Of a stretch of DNA of 64,000 bases, positions 58,007 through 64,000 are shown piece by piece (position 1 is the first letter of the stretch; every line of letters starts with the position of its first letter). The DNA comes from Weissella confusa (GTDB taxonomy: Bacteria; Bacillota; Bacilli; Lactobacillales; Lactobacillaceae): contig JQAY01000006.1 of the NCBI GenBank assembly GCA_001436895.1, positions 97,099-161,098 of the forward strand, written 5' to 3'. Position numbers and translations under genes: made by a program. Under the pieces are notes generated by a model. That model had not been told where the DNA came from. It did no database searches and saw nothing but the letters and a program-made list of their open reading frames with translations.

Positions 58007-58978
58007 TTACCTATTCATCCAAATAATCCAAGCCATCAAAGCGAACACGACGATAACTACAAGCCAGACAGCAAGCGGATTGAATCCATCAAAACTCTTA
58101 TATTTAGTAATTTCTCGGATTTCTTCCTTCGTCTTACCATCTTCGTACAACTCGTCCTTCAATTGGTCAAGTGTGTACATTTGTTGATTGTGCTTCTGTT
58201 CAGCAACATAGGCATCACGTTCTTCGTTAGACATTGCGTCCAACTCCTTGGTGAATTGCTGATACATATCAGCCACTTCCTCAGTCGGCCCAAATGCACG
58301 CATTTCTCCATATTGAATCCACATTACCTTGTTAGTGAATTCACGGACTTGCTTCAAATCGTGACTAACAAAGAAAATAGTCTTCTTTTGGGCTATGAAC
58401 TCGCGAATCTTACCCAATGCCTTAGTTGAAAAGTTGCGATCACCAACAGACAACGCTTCATCCACGATCAAGATATCAGGATCGTTGTGGGTTACAATTG
58501 AGAATCCTAGTTTTGAACGCATTCCAGAAGAATAGTTCTTAACTGGTTGGTCAATAAATTCGCCCAATTCAGAAAATTCGATAACATCGGGCATAATTTC
58601 ATCGATTTCCTTATTGGTCTTTCCCATCATCAATTGCTTAAGACGAATGTTTTCACGACCCGTCAACTCCCAGTTCAATCCCTCGTTAATAGCGACGACA
58701 CCGATTGAGCCATCAAGTTGCAAAATCCCGGAAGTTTGTGGGATAACGCCGCTTAAAATGTTCAACAACGTTGACTTACCAGAACCGTTAGTACCAACGA
58801 TTCCAATCATATCTCCTTCTTCGACTTCAAAAGACAAACCACGAAGAGCCCAAAAATTAGCCTCACCTTGATTACCTTTGAAAATCGCTTCTAGCTTTTC
58901 TGATTGCGTCTTGTACAACTGGAAATTCTTTGTAATCCCCTCAGCACGGACGCGAATCCTCTTCTCTTGATTTTCCAT
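58007..58978 (-). CDS. polysaccharide/teichoic acid ABC exporter ATPase (Wzt/TagH type)
   Basis: The 323-residue protein has Walker A GTNGSGKSTLL, a signature variant NYSSGMRSKL, Walker B ILIVDEALSVGD and SHDLKQV. As in TagH it has a C-terminal extension, here a charged helix and a final membrane helix (about 301-320, LAVWLVVIVVFALMAWIIW). A membrane-anchored C-terminus fits a wall-polymer exporter more than a substrate-binding Wzt domain. Confidence 0.92.
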   Translation of the reverse strand: MENQEKRIRVRAEGITKNFQLYKTQSEKLEAIFKGNQGEANFWALRGLSFEVEEGDMIGIVGTNGSGKSTLLNILSGVIPQTSGILQLDGSIGVVAINEGLNWELTGRENIRLKQLMMGKTNKEIDEIMPDVIEFSELGEFIDQPVKNYSSGMRSKLGFSIVTHNDPDILIVDEALSVGDRNFSTKALGKIREFIAQKKTIFFVSHDLKQVREFTNKVMWIQYGEMRAFGPTEEVADMYQQFTKELDAMSNEERDAYVAEQKHNQQMYTLDQLKDELYEDGKTKEEIREITKYKSFDGFNPLAVWLVVIVVFALMAWIIWMNR

Positions 58979-59113
58979 TTTATTCTCGTTTCATACTAAT
59001 TGTTTTTTCGAAAATAAGTCTTTATTTACAAAAGCACCAAAGTAAAGATTACCATATGGCTCATTAGTGTGCAATAAGCCCTAAGTTTCCTTTACATATA
59101 AGCAAACTAACTG

Positions 59114-59149
59114 AAAAGACAAAGCGCAGCATTGCACCACGCTTTGTCT
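59114..59149 (-). terminator. terminator of the GlfT2-like gene
   Basis: AGACAAAGCG and CGCTTTGTCT stem, followed by TTTT on the minus strand. Confidence 0.85.
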
Positions 59150-59154
59150 AAAGT

Positions 59155-60042
59155 TTATTTTTCTGCGTATTCAATTTCCGGTCTAAACGTAAGTCCGGCT
59201 CTCACACCTTTAACCAAAACCGATAGACGTTTTAACCGATTATCAACATTTGGTGCGAATATTAGTCTTATTGCCTCTAATGTAATTCGTATATTCGACT
59301 TCATATGACCAACAAAATTACGCTTTGCGCCATAATACACTTTATTTCGATATGAGTAAAAATAACGTGGTAAGCGGTCTAATGAATCGTTCATGATATT
59401 TGATCCGACATTCGTCGCCATCTTATGGGTCACCTTGGCGGCAGGAATAAAATAACCTGGAGCTAATCTTGCAGCTCGCTCAGTATACTCAATGTCATCA
59501 CCCCAAATAAAGAAATTCGTAATTGGCAAACCAATTTTTCGAATTATTTCCCGTTTCATCAATAACGAAACGAAGGTTGCATTCATTAATTCCTCTGGTT
59601 CAGTTGCATCCTCAGGAATCTTCTTCAATCGGTTCTTAGGAGCTGGATTATTCATCTTAGCACGCGTACCATCCGTCCAGCGAACATCAGATGCCAGAAA
59701 GCCGAAAGCAGGTGTTTTCTCTGCGAATGTTAATAAGTTAGTTAGCGTATCTGAATGAGGAACAGTGTCATCATCCATAAGCCAGACAAAATCATCATCA
59801 GTATGTTCCATAAAGTAGCGAACACCTCGATTGAAGCCTCCGGCGCCACCTAAATTTTCACGTAGCCGAACGTATTCAATTTGGTCACCAAGTGAAGTAA
59901 GATAGTCCACTGTATCTTGTTTAGAATTGTTATCAACCACTATGATGTGATTTACCGGTGCATCGGACTTCTTAAGCGCATTAACCACTTCTTTTAAATA
60001 AGACAACCTGTTATAGGTCACCACGACTGCACTGACTTGCAT
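59155..60042 (-). CDS. GT2 glycosyltransferase, GlfT2-like
   Basis: This 295-residue enzyme begins MQVSAVVVTYNRLSYLKEV and has 'VVDNNSKQDTVDYL', 'ENLGGAGGFNRGVRYFME', 'FVWLMDDDTVPHSD' and 'FFIWGDDIEYTERA'. It is closely related to the long form at 56027 and to 45785. ATG 60042 follows GGAG. The gene 76 bases upstream encodes a membrane-linked GT2, probably in one transcript. Confidence 0.87.
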   Translation of the reverse strand: MQVSAVVVTYNRLSYLKEVVNALKKSDAPVNHIIVVDNNSKQDTVDYLTSLGDQIEYVRLRENLGGAGGFNRGVRYFMEHTDDDFVWLMDDDTVPHSDTLTNLLTFAEKTPAFGFLASDVRWTDGTRAKMNNPAPKNRLKKIPEDATEPEELMNATFVSLLMKREIIRKIGLPITNFFIWGDDIEYTERAARLAPGYFIPAAKVTHKMATNVGSNIMNDSLDRLPRYFYSYRNKVYYGAKRNFVGHMKSNIRITLEAIRLIFAPNVDNRLKRLSVLVKGVRAGLTFRPEIEYAEK

Positions 60043-60118
60043 TGTGTTTCTCCAATTTCTCAAATCCTTGTTAAACCAGGAAGACTGCCATAGAACAAAC
60101 AATTGTTCACCCCAGACC

Positions 60119-61084
60119 TTAATCTTCTATATTATTATTTTCTGATTTCAATGATGTTTCTTTTTCTACATAAAGAGGTCGTGCTTTTACCTCTACGAAA
60201 ATACTTGATACATATCTTCCAACAACGCCCAAACTTAAAAGTTGTATTCCGCTGACGGCTAGTAGAACTACAATCATCGAGGGCCAACCAAATACAGCCG
60301 TTTCTGGCAAAACCAGCGCTCTTATAATGATAAAAAGAGCTCCAACAACCGATAGCAAAAATGAAATAAATCCAAGGGCTGACACAACCACTAGAGGCGT
60401 GTGTGAGAAGTTAACAATGCCATCAATTGCATATCTCACCAGGGAGGCAAAGCTCCATGAGGTTTTCCCAGAATTGCGAGCTTTGTAATCAAATGATAGG
60501 TACACCTGATTAAATCCTACCCAACTGAATAACCCCTTAGAAAATCGATTCCTTTCAGACAATGCTAAAATCGCATCCAGTACTTTCCGATTCATAATTC
60601 TAAAATCACGGACGCCAGATAGAATTGGCGTATCTGACATTTTATTTAATAACCAATAAAATGCATCCGAAAATACCGTTCGAATAAATGGTTCTTGCCC
60701 TCTAGAGTTCCTTCTTGCTACCGCAACATCTGCTCCATCTTTCAATGCTTTTAGCATTTCAGGTATCAACTCCGGTGGATCTTGAAGATCGACATCCATA
60801 AGTCCAATATAATTTGCATCCGGTGCAGCATTATTTAAACCCGCATAAATCGCTGCTTCCTTACCAAAATTACGAGAAAATGCTATGTAGTCAACCCGCA
60901 TATCCCGTTGCTCTCGTTCACGCTTAATTATTTGAATGGTATTATCAGAAGAACCGTCATCAATAAATAACACTCTAAATTTCGTATCGTACAACGCTTT
61001 CTGGATTTTCTCCATCGCGTCCAGATATCCTCCAATAGATTCTCTCTCGTTAAAGACTGGAACAATTATATCCACACTTACCAT
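60119..61084 (-). CDS. GT2 polyprenyl-phosphate glycosyltransferase (GtrB/DPM1-like)
   Basis: This 321-residue protein begins MVSVDIIVPVFNERESIGGY and has 'VLFIDDGSSDNTI', 'YIGLMDVDLQDPPELIPEM' and 'SGVRDFRIMNRK'. Two C-terminal helices (about 230-290) anchor it. Family members make undecaprenyl-phosphate sugars that GT-C enzymes then use outside the membrane. The GT-C-like gene upstream (61171) fits as partner. Confidence 0.9.
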   Translation of the reverse strand: MVSVDIIVPVFNERESIGGYLDAMEKIQKALYDTKFRVLFIDDGSSDNTIQIIKREREQRDMRVDYIAFSRNFGKEAAIYAGLNNAAPDANYIGLMDVDLQDPPELIPEMLKALKDGADVAVARRNSRGQEPFIRTVFSDAFYWLLNKMSDTPILSGVRDFRIMNRKVLDAILALSERNRFSKGLFSWVGFNQVYLSFDYKARNSGKTSWSFASLVRYAIDGIVNFSHTPLVVVSALGFISFLLSVVGALFIIIRALVLPETAVFGWPSMIVVLLAVSGIQLLSLGVVGRYVSSIFVEVKARPLYVEKETSLKSENNNIED

Positions 61085-61120
61085 GTTGCTCTCCTAATTG
61101 TATATGCGCTAAGTATGTAC

Positions 61121-61160
61121 TAAAACAGCGATCAATCCAAAAGTTTTGATCGCCGTTTTA
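61121..61160 (-). terminator. terminator of the GT-C-like gene
   Basis: AAAACGGCGATCA and TGATCGCTGTTTT form the stem with T-runs. Confidence 0.85.
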
Positions 61161-61170
61161 ATTTGTAAAT

Positions 61171-62895
61171 TTATTTTTTATTATTTCGCACGGATTGATC
61201 TGCAAACAACAACATTACAATCGCAAAAAAGGCAAATATAAATCCCAATGAATATCGCGTAGATCCGTTTAGTGGAGATACAATCATCGCTGCCACTTGT
61301 ACACCGAAAGGCATGATAATCAATAATGAATGCCACGCCCATCGATAGATAATAGCTCCGATTATTATCAATCCCAATACGTTAAACCAAACTCCAGAAT
61401 TTAGAAGGCTAATAACCCCCTTGTCCTGATGTATAAGTCTATCTAAGAAGTTTCGAACCACATTATCATTTGGTTGCCCATGCTTAACACCATCTAATTC
61501 TTCCCCTTTAAGGTTAAAATCAGGTAACGTAACTGTCAGGTCACGAATTTGTGGTGAAAAGACATCGAAATAAGAATAGAATTTCAACGCGGCCGCACGA
61601 ATAAACACACTAGGATGCTTTGCGAACATACGTAACCAAATTCCGTTAAACCCATCCCAATACTTGGCCTTCATCGTTCGGAATCTATAACTAAACTTGT
61701 CATAATAACCTGAAGATTTTACAGGATCAGTATTGTTTGGGTTGTAAGTATCCGCTGCTAATTTTAAGTTAAATATTTTGTTAAGTGCTGCCTTGTCTTT
61801 TCGACTTATGTCATCAGGATATTCACGCAAGTATAACGCAACCTGTTGGATTTGAATTCCCTTTGCCTCAATTGGATCATCCTCAATAACGACACCTGTC
61901 GAGAACAAAACAGCAAGACTAACCTTAAAAATAATCAAAGGAATTCCTAGCGCCAAAATAAACGGCTTACGTAAGCTCTTATAAAAAATCGCAATTACAA
62001 GTTCAGCAGCAATAATCATCCAGCCAAACTTAACTGCTATTAAAATTACAACAGTTGTAATCAGTAATAACCAGAAGGTCCCAGTAGAATTATCGCCCTT
62101 CAAATAGGTAATTACAATTCCCAAGAACAGAACAAACGCCGCCGCAAACAATGCGTTCTTATTTAAGTCCATACCAGATATCGGTATCAAAAATGAGATT
62201 TCAACAATTAGAAATGCCACAAGCTTGATAACCGTATTTTTAACATACTTGCCTAGCACCTTAAGAGTATAAGCGAATGCAAAAATTGTGAACAACATTT
62301 GTGTTACTGCTAGAAAAGCTACGCCGGGAACAAAACTATCAAACCATTGCAAGCTATATTTAGCTACGCCACCATAAATCATCGTCAAGAAGAAATTATG
62401 TTGGTTGGTTAGTAATCCATGACCCTCTTCTACTAGATAATGAGCAATCGGATATACATCAGACGGTGCGAACGCATGTTCACGTGCTAAATGTCCTTTG
62501 TTATCGACAACTTCTTGTACTTGCATAGCTAGATCCCAGCCAGCGGCTCCAGGAAATATTGCCAACACATAGGGTACCCAAGTTAAGAAAATTACCGCAT
62601 ATAGACGGTCCGTTTTCTTAAATACCCACTCGACTAAATTATTGAACCTGTTTACAACTTTAACCTTACCTAATTCCAAATTAGTCAGCTTCACCAAGAA
62701 GAGATACAGCCCAACAACAGCTAGCATTACGACAACACCAGTAACAAAAGAGTTGAACAAATTTTGCCGAATTTCATGCAGCACAGCTGAAATATTTTCA
62801 GCATACAGTCCAAATACCGTGCTACCAGCAATAACTGCTGCAATTACGAAAACGTATAACCAGTTAAAACTTTTGAACAATTTTGTCATATTCAT
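61171..62895 (-). CDS. large membrane protein, GT-C/DUF6020-like
   Basis: This 574-residue protein has about 12 hydrophobic segments and an outer domain of about 120 residues (about 365-480). The first outer loop, 'FPGAAGWDLAMQVQEVVDN' followed by 'NQHNFFLTMIYGG', carries an acidic residue and aromatic pattern like GT-C enzymes of the DUF6020 type. Such proteins add sugars from lipid-phosphate donors to polymers outside the cell. The neighbouring GT2 of GtrB type would make the donor. Confidence 0.75.
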   Translation of the reverse strand: MNMTKLFKSFNWLYVFVIAAVIAGSTVFGLYAENISAVLHEIRQNLFNSFVTGVVVMLAVVGLYLFLVKLTNLELGKVKVVNRFNNLVEWVFKKTDRLYAVIFLTWVPYVLAIFPGAAGWDLAMQVQEVVDNKGHLAREHAFAPSDVYPIAHYLVEEGHGLLTNQHNFFLTMIYGGVAKYSLQWFDSFVPGVAFLAVTQMLFTIFAFAYTLKVLGKYVKNTVIKLVAFLIVEISFLIPISGMDLNKNALFAAAFVLFLGIVITYLKGDNSTGTFWLLLITTVVILIAVKFGWMIIAAELVIAIFYKSLRKPFILALGIPLIIFKVSLAVLFSTGVVIEDDPIEAKGIQIQQVALYLREYPDDISRKDKAALNKIFNLKLAADTYNPNNTDPVKSSGYYDKFSYRFRTMKAKYWDGFNGIWLRMFAKHPSVFIRAAALKFYSYFDVFSPQIRDLTVTLPDFNLKGEELDGVKHGQPNDNVVRNFLDRLIHQDKGVISLLNSGVWFNVLGLIIIGAIIYRWAWHSLLIIMPFGVQVAAMIVSPLNGSTRYSLGFIFAFFAIVMLLFADQSVRNNKK

Positions 62896-62906
62896 TTTTC
62901 CATATA

Positions 62907-62938
62907 TAAAAAGGCAGGCTTTTCAGTCTGCCAACCTG
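62907..62938 (-). terminator. terminator of the GT2 gene at 62943
   Basis: GGCAGACTGAAAAGCCTGCC region: GGCAG/CTGCC stem followed by T5 on the minus strand. Confidence 0.75.
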
Positions 62939-62942
62939 CCAC

Positions 62943-63644
62943 TTATTTCTTAAAGCGATACTTCAAAATCCACATTGCATGATTAAAGCCTGTCTTGAAG
63001 TAAGATTGTTTCGTATCTCCTTCGCGAACCTCTTGATGAATAAGCTTTTCAGAAAAATTAATATTCTTGTTTTGCATAGCGTTGATTTTAATTTCTGGAG
63101 AAAGGTTCCAATCACCACTCTTCAAATTCAAATCAGAAATAATTTCTGATTTGAACACCCACATTCCTGACAAGGCGTCATGAATTCGCTTACCATACAG
63201 CACCGCGATTTCTAAATTCAAAATATTAACACCCAATCGTAACATGAAAGGAATGTTTACATCCGCAGGGACTGGGTAACGTGTTCCCACAATGAAATCG
63301 CGTCCATCGTCCAAAATTTCATCTACAAACTCATTGATTTTATCATAGGGATAAGTCCCATCGCTATCGGCCCCAGCAATGATATCTCCCGTGGCCGCAT
63401 TAATACCCGTAATATGGGCAAATCCGTACCCGATACCATCAATTGTCCGATCATCTTGCAAAGCGCGTACTCGAGAATCACCAGTAGCAATACTTTTAAC
63501 TACCTCAACAGTATTATCAGTTGACTTATTACTAACAACCAAAATTTCATCGACGTAATCTGGAATCATGTCGATAATCTTTTCAATATGGCTTGCTTCA
63601 TTTCGAGTAGGCAAAACCAACGAGATTTTCTTTTCTCTATACAT
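62943..63644 (-). CDS. GT2 glycosyltransferase, dolichyl-phosphate-mannose-synthase-like
   Basis: The 233-residue soluble enzyme begins MYREKKISLVLPTRNEASHI and has 'ILVVSNKSTDNTVEVV', 'DIIAGADSDGTYPYDKI' (the usual DxD is DSD) and 'VGTRYPVPADV'. No C-terminal helices. It has AGGAG with an 11-base spacing before the ATG. Probably adds to the lipid-phosphate sugar pool of the locus. Confidence 0.85.
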   Translation of the reverse strand: MYREKKISLVLPTRNEASHIEKIIDMIPDYVDEILVVSNKSTDNTVEVVKSIATGDSRVRALQDDRTIDGIGYGFAHITGINAATGDIIAGADSDGTYPYDKINEFVDEILDDGRDFIVGTRYPVPADVNIPFMLRLGVNILNLEIAVLYGKRIHDALSGMWVFKSEIISDLNLKSGDWNLSPEIKINAMQNKNINFSEKLIHQEVREGDTKQSYFKTGFNHAMWILKYRFKK

Positions 63645-63828
63645 GTTATATAGAACTCCTATTAATGCATCGTTTTTAATTTTTATTCAAACTATTCATC
63701 ATACTCAGAATAATATCCTTAATAACTTTACTAGAAATTGCCGAAATACACAATGTTTTTAAACAAAAGAACCTCCAGAATAACAAAATTTTAACCACAG
63801 TTATTCCACAGGCTCCTTATTTAAACAA

Positions 63829-64000
63829 TTAATATGCGTGACCTTGCCAGTCAAAGTTATACCAACGACCGTTAACATTTACTGATGTATTCTTGGCTTG
63901 ACTACCGTCACCCCAGAAATAACTTGTAAATCCTCCCATGTCATGCAAACCAGTATAAGCGTGGCCTACATTATCCATCCAATATGAGTTTCCATTCACA
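63829..64000 (-). CDS. C-terminal end of a glucan-binding-repeat surface protein
   Basis: The minus-strand frame is open from the window edge to a TAA at 63831-63829. The last ~56 residues include 'YWMDNVGHAYTGLHDMGG', 'SQAKNTSVNVNGRWYNFDW' and end QGHAY. This is the aromatic/Gly repeat type of glucan-binding proteins, as in 20665-22733. The catalytic or other domain lies outside the window. Confidence 0.7.
   Translation of the reverse strand, partial: VNGNSYWMDNVGHAYTGLHDMGGFTSYFWGDGSQAKNTSVNVNGRWYNFDWQGHAY

Overview
The window reads as a chromosome segment of a heterofermentative lactic acid bacterium of the Weissella/Leuconostoc group (Lactobacillaceae). This is an inference from Firmicute-type ribosome binding sites, an hrcA-grpE-dnaK-dnaJ operon with a CIRCE element, a YneF/DUF896/LexA block, KxYKxGKxW signal peptides, glucan-binding repeats and a dTDP-rhamnose polysaccharide locus. 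No rRNA or tRNA gene was seen. Most genes lie on the minus strand, so operons are read from high to low coordinates.

Region 1 (1-9.7 kb): an ABC-F ATPase (cut by the window edge) translationally coupled to cca, a membrane acyltransferase, two microprotein genes, an AbiF-type HEPN protein with a structured RNA leader, glmS and amt. The AbiF locus is the most interesting system: a strong promoter makes a ~75-nt RNA ending in an intrinsic terminator, and the 3' arm of that terminator contains the AbiF ribosome binding site. A second stand-alone small-RNA candidate sits on the opposite strand at the 3' end of the gene.

Region 2 (9.8-18.2 kb): the translation genes rpsB, tsf, pyrH and frr. The usual rpsB-tsf linkage is broken by three genes: a DUF3800 protein, a membrane-anchored Ser-rich protein and a LysM-CHAP cell-wall hydrolase. 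TrmN6, a GIY-YIG protein and PlsC follow.

Region 3 (18.2-34.9 kb): two adjacent surface-protein genes are both broken. One is an LPXTG-type adhesin split by a perfect 37-bp tandem duplication. The other is a glucan-binding C39-like protein with a frameshift and an amber codon. Next come YneF, DUF896, a LexA homologue that has lost both its cleavage site and its catalytic serine, the rnz-recJ-apt operon, two paralogous membrane-anchored proteins, and the heat-shock operon, whose DnaJ lacks the zinc-finger domain.

Region 4 (34.9-64 kb): a large cell-surface polysaccharide and teichoic-acid-like locus made of short transcription units, most ending in their own terminator. It encodes a CDP-alditol-type synthesis pair with a TagF-like transferase, two polymerase-like proteins, two flippases, a priming sugar transferase, rmlACBD, a TagGH-like ABC exporter, seven GT2 glycosyltransferases (three GlfT2-like), a GT-C-like membrane protein and a frameshifted LTA-synthase-like gene. 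The gaps are AT-rich, and at least one holds a glycosyltransferase remnant, which points to active recombination. The window ends inside another glucan-binding-repeat protein.
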